Assembly: GCF_003609645.1 (NCBI RefSeq)
Contig: NZ_MCIB01000012.1
Coordinates: 85,009 to 149,008 of the forward strand
From: Thermohalobacter berrensis
Lineage (GTDB): Bacteria > Bacillota > Clostridia > Tissierellales > Thermohalobacteraceae
Direction of reading: 5' to 3'
DNA length: 64,000 nucleotides
The notes beneath the pieces are model-generated. The model was not told the DNA's origin and did not search any database. It worked only from the letters and a program-made list of their open reading frames with translations. A program made the translations under genes and the position numbers. Of the stretch, positions 8,696 to 15,775 are shown one piece after another. Numbering within the stretch: position 1 is the first letter of the stretch; the number at the start of each line of letters is the position of its first letter.

Positions 8696-9170
8696 GAGGA
8701 TTGTTACTTGATCTAGGAAGTAAGGCGTTGTTGTCCGTTACTTAGACCTAGGAAGTAAGGCGTTGTTGTCCGTTACTATGCCAGAGATGTCTAGCCTAGG
8801 AGGTCTGTTACTTTAGCCAAGGAGTTAAGCTTTGTGGTCCGTTACTTAGTCAGAGAAGTCTAGCCTTCGGGGACCGTTACTTTTACTTTGCCAAGGACGT
8901 CTAGCCTGTGAAGTCCGTTACTATGCTTAAGGGTCTAGCCTTTGGGGACCGTTACTTGGCCTGGGTAGAGAGTCTAAGACGTCCGTTACTCTGTCTAGGA
9001 TGCCAGGCTGCGAGGTCCGTTACTTAGACCTAAGAAGTAAAGCGTTGAGGTCCGTTACTTAGGCCAGGAAGTCTAGCCTAGGAGGTGCGTTACTTCGACC
9101 AAAGAAGTAATGCTTTGTGGTCCGTTACTTAGACCTAAGAAGTAAAGCGTTGAGGTCCGTTACTTGTTAA
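8696..9170 (-). repeat. Longest tandem AGTAACGGAC array, about 14 units
   Basis: About 14 copies of the GTCCGTTACT core (reverse of AGTAACGGAC) spaced about 32-38 bp. The spacer halves are semi-conserved around AAGTCTAGCCT or GAAGTAAAGCGTTG. No ORF spans it. It lies upstream of the minus-strand TtcA-like gene and reads in the same direction as that gene. Confidence 0.85.
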
Positions 9171-9607
9171 AGCCGTGTTTCGTGATTTAGTAATGCTTTG
9201 AAGATCGTACTACTAACTACACCCTACTAACTACTAACAAGTATTTTCTAATTGTCCATTGTCCATTGTCAATTGCTTTTAAAATGTAGTTTTTGGTGGT
9301 TAGTGGATAGAGGTAATCGCGGAAATATGGGGGCAGGCCTCCTGTTTCACTGCGTTCAACGATAGGTCTGTCCCCTTTGTTACGATTTTAAGTTGATGGA
9401 TTACGAATCCATCAACAACATAACAAGTTTTTTTACTAACAACTAACTACTACCTACTAACTTTTTCTAAAAAGCTAAGGACTATGAACCAAGAGCTAGC
9501 AACTGTATTTTACTAACTACATGCTACTAACTGCTAACAAATTTAATTGTCAATTACATTTCCTATTGTATTTGAAAGAGGAGTCTGGTTAGTGTTGCAC
9601 ATATAAT
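9171..9607. repeat. Intergenic repeat mosaic, no gene
   Basis: Contains CTACTAACTAC-type tracts, an AATTGTCCATTGTC block, a TTTGGTGGTTAGTGG fragment, and a GGGGGCAGGCCTCC...GGTCTGTCCCC inverted element (about 9329-9377) seen again at 18470 and 24836. A REP hairpin lies at 9392-9416 with loop ACG. No coding signal was seen. Confidence 0.75.
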
Positions 9608-9640
9608 AAAAAAGTCTTCTATAAAATAGAAGATTCTCAA
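9608..9640 (-). terminator. Second, distal terminator hairpin
   Basis: Read on the minus strand, ATCTTCTAT and ATAGAAGAC pair and are followed by six T. It lies beyond the tRNA terminator and may act in tandem with it. Confidence 0.5.
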
Positions 9641-9719
9641 GGTTGACTTTTTTGAAACACATGACGGAAATTATATTTTATCCACAATTTCTATTTGTTT
9701 ATAATTTCCTATGTGTTAT

Positions 9720-9753
9720 AAAAAAAGAGCTAAGATTTGCATCTTAGCTCTTG
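9720..9753 (-). terminator. tRNA-Pro transcript terminator
   Basis: On the minus strand, AAGAGCTAAGAT pairs with ATCTTAGCTCTT and runs into seven T, 29 bp after the tRNA 3' end. Confidence 0.85.
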
Positions 9754-9781
9754 GTCTCTTAAGTTATTATAGATATAAAAA

Positions 9782-9858
9782 TGGTCGGGGTGGAGGGATT
9801 CGAACCCCCGACTCCATGGTCCCAAACCATGTGCGCTACCAAACTGCGCTACACCCCG
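9782..9858 (-). tRNA. tRNA-Pro (anticodon TGG)
   Basis: 77 nt including an encoded CCA. The acceptor arms CGGGGTG and CACCCCG pair. The D-arm is GCGC-AGTTTGGTA-GCGC, the anticodon loop TTTGGGA gives UGG, and the T-loop is GGTTCGAATCC. The discriminator base is A. A terminator follows. Confidence 0.97.
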
Positions 9859-10208
9859 ACGTCAAAGACAAGAATAAGTATAAAGGATAATAGGATTATT
9901 TGCAAAGCTAAATAAGGGCTAAAAATGGCTATTATACTCTATTATATCAATAATAAATGTATTTTCCTCATAATTTCTTATTATTACTATCCATTAATTA
10001 ATTTTATGTTAATTTTGTTAACTTCTTTATATATTAATTGTAAATATTAAAATATGCTGTCGATTAAGGAAATATTTCCCGGGAAAATGAAAAATAATTG
10101 TATTGCTAAAGTCTAAGTTTAAATTTAATTTCATGGCTTAAAAACTTCCATAAACTGTGAATGTATTGTATAATGGGAGGTAGCAGATTAAAATAGGTGG
10201 GTGTAAAT
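9859..10208. other. Upstream region of tRNA-Pro and of the membrane exporter gene
   Basis: AT-rich, with no open frame of note. It holds a short perfect palindrome, TTTCCCGGGAAA, near 10075. Just before the exporter gene there is TTCCAT, 17 bp, TATAAT (the last near 10169-10174) and a GGGAGG, which could be its promoter. None of the repeat families is evident here. Confidence 0.4.
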
Positions 10209-10679
10209 ATGGGGGATATACTTGAAGTAATAAAAAAGGAGATAATAGTAGTTGCAATTGCAGCTGCACCTGTTGCAGAGTTAAGAGGTGCAATACCTTT
10301 AGGAATTTCATTAGGCTTTAGTCCAGTTTATAGTACATTTTTAAGTATTATTGGTAATATTCTTCCTATACCTATTTTACTTAAATTGTTACGACCTATA
10401 TTTGATTATTTTGGGGATAAGAAGTATATAGGGCCTCTTTTAACTTGGGTAAAAAATAGAACTATAAAGAAAAGTAAGAAGGTTCAACAATATAGCATAT
10501 TAGGGTTATATCTTTTAGTGGCTATACCGCTTCCTTCTACTGGAGCATGGACAGGGTGTATTGCTGCAACTTTATTTAACATTGATTTTAAGCAGGCTTT
10601 TCCTACTATTGTAGCAGGGGTTATTACTGCAGGAATAATAGTATTTACACTAAGCTATCAAGTTACGACACTTTTTTAA
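10209..10679 (+). CDS. Small multidrug-export family membrane protein (COG2426)
   Basis: 156 residues from ATG 10209, which has AGGTGG eight bases upstream; an upstream GTG at 10197 is in frame but has a worse site. The motif APVAELRGAIPLGISLG near the N-terminus, the LPIPILLKLLRPI segment and the AIPLPSTGAWTG motif are the hallmarks of this family. Four or five membrane helices are apparent. Members are annotated as putative small multidrug exporters, but transport has seldom been shown. The gene is monocistronic, ahead of the metK riboswitch. Confidence 0.8.
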   Translation: MGDILEVIKKEIIVVAIAAAPVAELRGAIPLGISLGFSPVYSTFLSIIGNILPIPILLKLLRPIFDYFGDKKYIGPLLTWVKNRTIKKSKKVQQYSILGLYLLVAIPLPSTGAWTGCIAATLFNIDFKQAFPTIVAGVITAGIIVFTLSYQVTTLF

Positions 10680-10698
10680 TAAACAATGTAAAAAAATA

Positions 10699-10727
10699 TT
10701 GACTTAGGGTATTTATTGTGATAACAT
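10699..10727 (+). promoter_or_regulatory. SigA-type promoter for metK
   Basis: TTGACT at 10699-10704, a 17-bp spacer and TAACAT at 10722-10727. It lies about 30 bp before the SAM aptamer. Confidence 0.7.
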
Positions 10728-10756
10728 ACATTTCGAGAATTGAATAAAAATCTTGA

Positions 10757-10904
10757 TGCCTTATCAAGAGTGACGGAGGGAATGGGCCCAATGAAGTCCG
10801 GCAACCGGCAACATAAAGTTGCACGGTGCTAAATCCCACAGAACCTAGTTCTGAAAGATGAGGTAGTGCCTAATCAGCCTCTTCCTTTTGGAAGGGGCTT
10901 TTTT
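10757..10904 (+). promoter_or_regulatory. SAM-I (S-box) riboswitch with terminator
   Basis: S-box landmarks in order: TTATCAAGAGTGACGGAGGGA, GGGCCCAATGAAGTCCGGCAACC, GGTGCTAAATCC and GAAAGATGAGG (aptamer to about 10870). The expression platform AGCCTCTTCC-TTTT-GGAAGGGGCT plus T-run (10876-10904) ends the leader unless SAM is scarce. It regulates metK downstream. Confidence 0.95.
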
Positions 10905-11089
10905 AAAACTAAATTTAAAATTGATGATGGAAAATGTAAAATAAAATGATAAATAATAAAAAATCTCATTACAAATAATATGTATCTAAAGTAGTATTGT
11001 AAATGGGATAGTCTTAAGCAGAGGTTTTTTAAATAATTTTAAATTTTTAATTTTACATTTTAAATTTCTACACAGGGAGGTAGAGAAGG
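10905..11089 (+). repeat. AATTG-type repeat in the metK leader
   Basis: After the riboswitch terminator come AAATTGATGATGGAAAATG and AATTTTAAATTTTTAATTTTACA tracts of the dispersed AT-rich family. These end just before the metK Shine-Dalgarno site GGGAGG. Confidence 0.55.
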
Positions 11090-12286
11090 ATGAGAAAATG
11101 GTTTTTTACTTCAGAGTCAGTAACAGAAGGACATCCAGATAAAATTTGTGACCAGATTTCAGATGCAGTTCTTGACGCTATTTTAGAAAAAGACCCAGCT
11201 GCAAGAGTAGCCTGTGAAACATCAGTAACAACAGGATTAGTTTTAGTATCAGGTGAGATTTCAACAAAGTGTTATGTAGATATTCCTAAAGTAGTAAGAA
11301 AGACTATAGAAGGAATAGGATATACTAGAGCCAAGTATGGATTTGACTGTGATACTTGTGCAGTACTTACATCAATAGATGAACAGTCACCAGATATTGC
11401 AATGGGTGTAGATGAAGCTTTAGAACATAAAGGTGGAGAAGAAGATGACCTAAGCTTAATAGGTGCTGGTGATCAAGGTATAATGTTTGGATTTGCATGT
11501 AATGAAACTGAAGAATACATGCCGCTTCCAATAGCATTAGCTCATAAACTTGCAAGAAGATTAGCTGAAGTTAGAAAAAATGGGACATTAGACTATTTAA
11601 GACCAGATGGAAAAACTCAGGTTACAGTTGAATATCACGATAATAAACCGGTAAGAATAGATGCCATAGTAGTATCTACTCAACACAGTCCAGAGGTAGA
11701 CTTAAAGACAATAGAAAGAGATATAAGAGAATATGTAATTAGAAAAGTTGTACCAAGAGAATATTTAGATGAGAACACAAAATACTACATTAACCCAACT
11801 GGAAGATTCGTAATTGGTGGTCCTCAAGGTGATGCAGGTCTTACAGGAAGAAAGGTTATAGTTGATACTTATGGTGGATATGCTCGCCATGGTGGAGGAG
11901 CGTTCTCAGGAAAGGACCCAACTAAGGTTGATAGATCAGCTGCTTATGCTGCTAGATATGTAGCTAAAAATATAGTTGCAGCTGGATTAGCTGATAAATG
12001 TGAGGTTCAACTTGCATATGCAATTGGTGTTGCACATCCTGTATCAGTATTTGTAGATACTTTTGGAACTGCAAAAATAGAAGAAAGTAAAATAGAGGAA
12101 CTAGTTATGAAACACTTTGACTTAAGACCAGCAGCTATAATTAGAGATCTAGACTTGAGAAGACCAATCTATAAACAAGTTGCAGCTTATGGACACTTTG
12201 GAAGAGATGACCTTGACCTTCCATGGGAGAGAACAGACAAAGCAGAAATATTGAGAAAAGAAGGCTTAAATGCAATTGAAAATTAA
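11090..12286 (+). CDS. metK: S-adenosylmethionine synthetase
   Basis: 398 residues, normal length. It makes SAM from methionine and ATP in the cytoplasm. Signatures seen: [16 protein letters not shown] (His15, Asp17) near the N-terminus, [28 protein letters not shown], and the [19 protein letters not shown] phosphate-binding loop. The start ATG follows GGGAGGTAGAGAAGG. It is monocistronic and controlled by the S-box riboswitch. The last residues, NAIEN, and the stop lie inside an AATTGAAAATTAACAATTGAC repeat, so the repeat supplies the C-terminus. Confidence 0.97.
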   Translation: MRKWFFTSESVTEGHPDKICDQISDAVLDAILEKDPAARVACETSVTTGLVLVSGEISTKCYVDIPKVVRKTIEGIGYTRAKYGFDCDTCAVLTSIDEQSPDIAMGVDEALEHKGGEEDDLSLIGAGDQGIMFGFACNETEEYMPLPIALAHKLARRLAEVRKNGTLDYLRPDGKTQVTVEYHDNKPVRIDAIVVSTQHSPEVDLKTIERDIREYVIRKVVPREYLDENTKYYINPTGRFVIGGPQGDAGLTGRKVIVDTYGGYARHGGGAFSGKDPTKVDRSAAYAARYVAKNIVAAGLADKCEVQLAYAIGVAHPVSVFVDTFGTAKIEESKIEELVMKHFDLRPAAIIRDLDLRRPIYKQVAAYGHFGRDDLDLPWERTDKAEILRKEGLNAIEN

Positions 12287-12490
12287 CAATTGACAATGGA
12301 CAATTAAATACAATTGAAAATGTAAAATGGAAAATATGATAAATACATGTTAGTAGTTAGTAAGAGTTAAATGTTGAGGGATTGTGAATCCCTCAACAAC
12401 AATTTTATTACTAAGAACCAAGAACTAAGGACTAACAGTTCAATTTTTTAATGTTGCTGATGGATTCGTAATCCATCAGCTTTTTTTATG
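12287..12490. repeat. Repeat mosaic after metK, including a REP terminator
   Basis: An AATTGACAATGGACAATT block is followed by a REP hairpin at 12373-12397 (loop GTG). A second REP hairpin at 12456-12480 has arms GCTGATGGATT/AATCCATCAGC and loop CGT. The second runs straight into seven T and probably ends metK transcription. Confidence 0.75.
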
Positions 12491-12563
12491 TGCATTTAAC
12501 CCTTCACCCTTTACTAAAATTAAACATATTATATTATAACCAGAAAATAAAGGGTGTGGTCTT

Positions 12564-12866
12564 GTGGTATTTTGGGTCCTTACAATTATTGTGTATACTT
12601 TTTTTATTTATGGTGTTATAGCCTTTTTAAAGAATATATATTCAAAGTATATAAACGATATTAAGGGTGAAATAAGAATTTTAATCAAAGATGCTAATGA
12701 AGTTGAGTGGCTAATAAATATACTTAAAAGAAATTTTCACAGTATAACTATAATAACAGAAAAATATAATGAAGAAGTTGATAATATGGTAAAAATAATG
12801 TCTAATGATGTTAATATAAAGTATGAAATTTTAGAAGATATTAAAACTCGTGAGGAAGTCGAATGA
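12564..12866 (+). CDS. Small membrane-anchored hypothetical protein
   Basis: 100 residues, GTG start at 12564 with AAAGGGTG upstream. Residues about 2-24 are one hydrophobic helix. The rest is a soluble alpha/beta segment (EIRILIKDANEVEWLINILKRNFHSITIITEKYNEE...) whose strand-helix-strand look recalls a small ferredoxin-like fold. No known family is recognised. It precedes the small sigma factor gene in the same direction, but a hairpin terminator at 12991-13020 lies between them. Confidence 0.65.
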   Translation: MVFWVLTIIVYTFFIYGVIAFLKNIYSKYINDIKGEIRILIKDANEVEWLINILKRNFHSITIITEKYNEEVDNMVKIMSNDVNIKYEILEDIKTREEVE

Positions 12867-12990
12867 TGACTTTCTTTTTTTTGTTTAGATTCTAAAAAGG
12901 TATTTCTGGTTTTCCTTCCTTGAATATTTAAAAGTCTCAAGTTTCCCATTTTAATAAAATAGATTACCATATATACACCGGTAAATTTTA

Positions 12991-13020
12991 AGGAGGCCTC
13001 CTTGTTTAGGAGGGCTTTTT
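12991..13020 (+). terminator. Terminator or attenuator before the sigma gene
   Basis: CCTCCT and AGGAGG pair around TGTTT and are followed by GC and five T. It lies 66 bp before the annotated start of the sigma factor gene, so it may end the upstream gene or attenuate the sigma operon. Confidence 0.6.
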
Positions 13021-13086
13021 CTGTATAAAGATATAAATTGCCTTATAAGTGAAAGTATTAATGGAAGAAAAGAGGCTAAAACTGAG

Positions 13087-13623
13087 TTGATTTTAAGGCT
13101 TAAACCACTTATTCTGTCATCCATAAAAAGGTATTACAACAAAAAGGATATTTATGATGATTTAATTCAAGAAGGATATGAATTAATTCTTAATGGATTA
13201 GAAAATTATGATGAAAAGAAAGGGGTTCATTTTTTAGGATATATAAAACTATTACTTAAGTATCATTATTTAAACAAAAACAAGGATAATGAAAACACTA
13301 TATCTTTAAACATGCCAATAAATGATGAAGAAGATATGGAACTTATAGATACTATTCAAAGTAAAAGTCTAAACCAAGAAGAAATTATAGTAAAAAGAGA
13401 AGATAATGAGATACTACATTCTTCATTTTTAAAGTTGACTAAAAGACAGAGACAGGTAATAAGCTTATTTTATGTAAACAATCTTTCTATTAAAGAAATA
13501 AGTAAAAAATTGGGTATTAGTTATAGAACTGTTGTAAATACAAAGGCTACTGCTATAAAAAAGCTTAAAAAATTCTTAGAAAAGAATAGTAAAAAAACCT
13601 CCTTTTATCTATATAAGGGGTAG
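13087..13623 (+). CDS. Small sigma-70-family RNA polymerase sigma factor
   Basis: At least 178 residues from TTG 13087. Region 2 is visible (DIYDDLIQEGYELILNGLENYD, then FLGYIKLLLKYHYLN) and region 4 has a helix-turn-helix (LTKRQRQVISLFYVNNLSIKEISKKLGISYRTVVNTKATAIKKL, residues about 117-160). Regions 1 and 3 are missing, as in YvrI/SigO-like and other minor sigma factors. The same frame stays open upstream to at least 13021 with a plausible protein (ISESINGRKEAKTE) but no ATG, so a rare start such as ATT at 13057 or an upstream CTG is possible. It is followed at 15 bp by the DUF1659 gene, then DUF2922 and YvrJ, which it may control. Confidence 0.8.
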   Translation: MILRLKPLILSSIKRYYNKKDIYDDLIQEGYELILNGLENYDEKKGVHFLGYIKLLLKYHYLNKNKDNENTISLNMPINDEEDMELIDTIQSKSLNQEEIIVKREDNEILHSSFLKLTKRQRQVISLFYVNNLSIKEISKKLGISYRTVVNTKATAIKKLKKFLEKNSKKTSFYLYKG

Positions 13624-13638
13624 AAGGGAGGTGAGAAG

Positions 13639-13872
13639 ATGGCAGTAACATCAACGGTTCAAAGTTCGAAATTAAGAATTCAACTAGATGGAGGAGTAGA
13701 CGGAGACGGAAAACAGATTATTAAATCTAAGACCTACTCTAAAGTAAAAACTACAGCTACAAATGATGATATCTATAATGTAGCAACTAATCTAGCAGGG
13801 CTTCAAACATATCCTGTATATGCGGTTAAAAGGATTGATGAAGTGGAATTAACAGAGTCTACACAGGTTTAA
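13639..13872 (+). CDS. DUF1659 domain protein
   Basis: 77 residues, ATG behind GGGAGGTGAGAAG. The sequence ATSTVQSSKLRIQLDGGVDGDGKQIIKSKTYSKVK... with the NLAGLQTYPVYAVKRID tail matches the small DUF1659 family of Firmicutes. Its function is unknown. It is the first of a conserved trio (DUF1659, DUF2922, YvrJ) that recurs in clostridia near flagellar or competence loci. No signal peptide or membrane helix is present. It probably shares an operon with the sigma factor (15 bp gap). Confidence 0.8.
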   Translation: MAVTSTVQSSKLRIQLDGGVDGDGKQIIKSKTYSKVKTTATNDDIYNVATNLAGLQTYPVYAVKRIDEVELTESTQV

Positions 13873-13906
13873 TGGAACTTTAAATAGTTAAGTAGGAGGT
13901 GAAAAT

Positions 13907-14125
13907 ATGGCTGAAAGAACACTGCAGTTAATCTTTAAAAATACATCTGATAGAACTTCCAGATTATCAATCGAAGATCCTAGGGATAACCTTACAGAGG
14001 CAGAAATAAATACAGTTATGAATGATATTATTACAAGAAACATTTTTAGTACATCAGGAGGAGACTTAGTAAGGATAGCAGGAGCTAGAATTATAACTAA
14101 GGATATACAAGAATTTAACCTCTAG
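13907..14125 (+). CDS. DUF2922 domain protein
   Basis: 72 residues, ATG behind an AGGAGGTG site. ERTLQLIFKNTSDRTSRLSIEDPRDNLTEAEINTVMNDIITRNIF is the DUF2922 pattern, and the tail holds GARIITKDIQEF. Its function is unknown. It lies 34 bp after DUF1659 and is separated from yvrJ by two REP hairpins. Both proteins are small and beta-rich and may act together, but no reaction can be assigned. Confidence 0.8.
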   Translation: MAERTLQLIFKNTSDRTSRLSIEDPRDNLTEAEINTVMNDIITRNIFSTSGGDLVRIAGARIITKDIQEFNL

Positions 14126-14335
14126 AAAGCAATTAAGAATTTTTTTAAGTTGTTGATGGATTCGTAATCCATCAACTTGAAAATAAATATAAAATTGCTG
14201 AGGGATTACGAATCCCTCAGCAACAAATATGAAAGTGAAACAGAAGACCTGTCACCTGTTTTATTTATTAGTTTAAATTTTGCAAACAGCTAAAAACCAA
14301 GAACTAGCAACTGCTTTTCTAGGGAGGTATAAAAT
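14126..14335. repeat. Two REP hairpins and other repeats between DUF2922 and yvrJ
   Basis: REP hairpins at 14152-14176 (arms GTTGATGGATT, loop CGT) and 14197-14221 (arms GCTGAGGGATT, loop ACG). They are followed by a fragment of the GAAACAG-AGACCTGTC family and an AAGAACTAGCAACTGC fragment. Confidence 0.8.
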
Positions 14336-14479
14336 ATGGAAGATATATATGCTCAAGTAGCAAATTTGGGCTTTCCAATAGCAGTATCAATTTACCTTTT
14401 GGTAAGAATAGAAGGAAAACTCAATAAGCTAACTGAGAGCATAAACGAACTTTCAAGAGTATTAAGTAAAGTAGTTTAG
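14336..14479 (+). CDS. YvrJ family protein
   Basis: 47 residues, ATG 14336 behind AGGGAGG. MEDIYAQVANLGFPIAVSIYLLVRIEGKLNKLTESINELSRVL is the YvrJ family pattern: one membrane helix (about residues 11-24), then a charged amphipathic helix. It is holin-like in layout, but function is unknown. In Bacillus subtilis yvrJ sits beside the yvrI sigma locus, which agrees with the sigma gene three genes upstream here. A strong terminator follows. Confidence 0.85.
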   Translation: MEDIYAQVANLGFPIAVSIYLLVRIEGKLNKLTESINELSRVLSKVV

Positions 14480-14484
14480 AGTTT

Positions 14485-14517
14485 AAGCTGATGGTCTACA
14501 GACCATCAGCTTTTTTT
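14485..14517 (+). terminator. Terminator of the sigma/DUF1659/DUF2922/YvrJ unit
   Basis: A 10-bp stem, GCTGATGGTC with GACCATCAGC, loop TACA and seven T. Confidence 0.92.
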
Positions 14518-14545
14518 GTGTTTTACCGGAAAAAATTATAGACAC

Positions 14546-14574
14546 TTGACACGAACGTATGTTCGTTTTATAAT
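14546..14574 (+). promoter_or_regulatory. SigA promoter with a LexA (SOS) box in the spacer
   Basis: Perfect TTGACA (14546-14551), a 17-bp spacer and perfect TATAAT (14569-14574). The first 14 bases of the spacer are CGAACGTATGTTCG (14552-14565), a full match to the Gram-positive LexA operator CGAAC-N4-GTTCG. A repressor bound here would cover the promoter. The ComK-like gene starts 28 bp downstream. Confidence 0.9.
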
Positions 14575-14601
14575 ATAATAAAATTGAAGGGAGTGGATAA
14601 A

Positions 14602-15192
14602 TTGGATAAAATTGAAAAACTATTAGATGAAGGAATAATGGCTATTGTTCCAGTTTATATAAATATGAAGGGTAATGTTACAAAAATAATAACTAGAGAA
14701 AAAAACGAATTTCAAACTAATAGGAGTATAAAGACCTTTTTAAGAATATTAGCAAGCTTTTATGGAGTTGATTTAAGAGTTTCCAGAAAATATTATGGGA
14801 AACTAATAGGAGCAAAGAATATTGTACCATTTTATTTTGATAGAGATAATATTTTAGTGCCTGTTAAGGTTAGAAAGCCAATATCCAAAAATGACGGGGC
14901 TTTTGGATACATAAATTTAAAATACATTAGGGAAGTAAAAGAGAAAAAGAAAACTGTTAATATAATATTAGAAGGAAATATTTCAATTAAGTGCCTTCAA
15001 AGCTATAGAACAGTTATAAAACACATAAGAGATGCCAAAATATTAAAAAGGGTATGTAGTTATAATGAACCATTAGTAATGGAGGAAAGGGCTAACTTTT
15101 ATAAAGAATATAACAAACCAGCTACAAAGGGAGATATTGCAGTATTAAGAAATGAAATATTAGATATTAAAAATACACTTAAAAGCAATTGA
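14602..15192 (+). CDS. ComK-like competence regulator family protein
   Basis: 196 residues from TTG 14602, chosen because GAAGGGAG (14586) is correctly spaced and the predicted transcript begins near 14581; a TTG at 14584 is in frame but too close to that start. Segments TRE...SIKTFL, SRKYYGKLIGAKNIVPFYFDRDNILVPVKVRKP and GAFGYINLKYI follow the ComK pattern (basic region, Pro-rich FP/VP strand, W/F-I-hydrophobic strand). ComK is the master activator of competence in Bacillus; clostridial homologues are little studied. A LexA box in the promoter suggests damage induction. The final residues LKSN fall in an AATTG-type repeat. The family call is by eye. Confidence 0.65.
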   Translation: MDKIEKLLDEGIMAIVPVYINMKGNVTKIITREKNEFQTNRSIKTFLRILASFYGVDLRVSRKYYGKLIGAKNIVPFYFDRDNILVPVKVRKPISKNDGAFGYINLKYIREVKEKKKTVNIILEGNISIKCLQSYRTVIKHIRDAKILKRVCSYNEPLVMEERANFYKEYNKPATKGDIAVLRNEILDIKNTLKSN

Positions 15193-15463
15193 GAATAGGA
15201 AATGCAATTGACAATGGAGAATTGAGAATTAAAAGAAAATAATAGTTATTAGTGGTTGGTGGTTAGTGGTTAGGAAAGTACAGTTGTTAGCTATTGGTTC
15301 CTAGTTCCTAGACAAAAATTTTTAGTTTTGCTAAGAGCTGAGAGCAAAGAGCTAGGAACTGCTTTTAATAGCAAGGACTTATTACGATTGTTTTCTAATC
15401 AATAATCTTCATAACATTACTAAAATCCAACCACAATCCACTAATTACCAAAAACTGCTTTTA
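15193..15463. repeat. AATTG repeat plus nested inverted-repeat element
   Basis: GCAATTGACAATGGAGAATTG repeats come first. The element then runs TTAGTGGTTGGTGGTTAGTGG (left outer arm), CAGTTGTTAGC...GGTTCCTAG (left inner arm), AGAGCTAGGAACTG (right inner arm) and CCAACCACAATCCACTAA (right outer arm). The same element recurs near 7550, 43360 and 54340. No coding signal. Confidence 0.75.
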
Positions 15464-15705
15464 AAAGTAACGGACCGCAGAGCTTTACTGCTTTGGCCGA
15501 GTAACGGACACCTTAGCTTCTCTTCCAGGGCATAGTAACGGACCTCGAAGCACTACTTCCTAGGTTAAGTAACGGACATCAACGCCTTACTACTTAGGCT
15601 AAGTAACGGACCCCCTAGGCTAGACATCCTTGACAAAGTAACGGTCCCCGAAGGCTAGACTTCTCTGGTCAAGTAACGGACATCTTTGCTTATCTTCTCA
15701 AGTCA
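15464..15705 (+). repeat. Tandem AGTAACGGAC array, seven units, upstream of recD2
   Basis: Seven direct units of 34-37 bp, each opening AGTAACGG(A/T)C. Many units contain GAAGC.TTAC or GGCTAGAC and end in GGTTA, GGTCA or similar. The array stops about 35 bp before the recD2 -10 element (TGTTATAAT, 15736-15744). Confidence 0.85.
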
Positions 15706-15775
15706 AATCTACCCTTTAGCATATTATCCACTCTATGTTATAATGTAGAAAACTACTATAATTGGGGGATTTAAA

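Noticed and set aside
8696..9170. A CRISPR array in the regularly spaced GTCCGTTACT repeats
   Set aside because: The fixed part is only about 10 bp, the rest is semi-conserved rather than unique, spacing varies, many similar arrays exist, and no cas gene is in the window.
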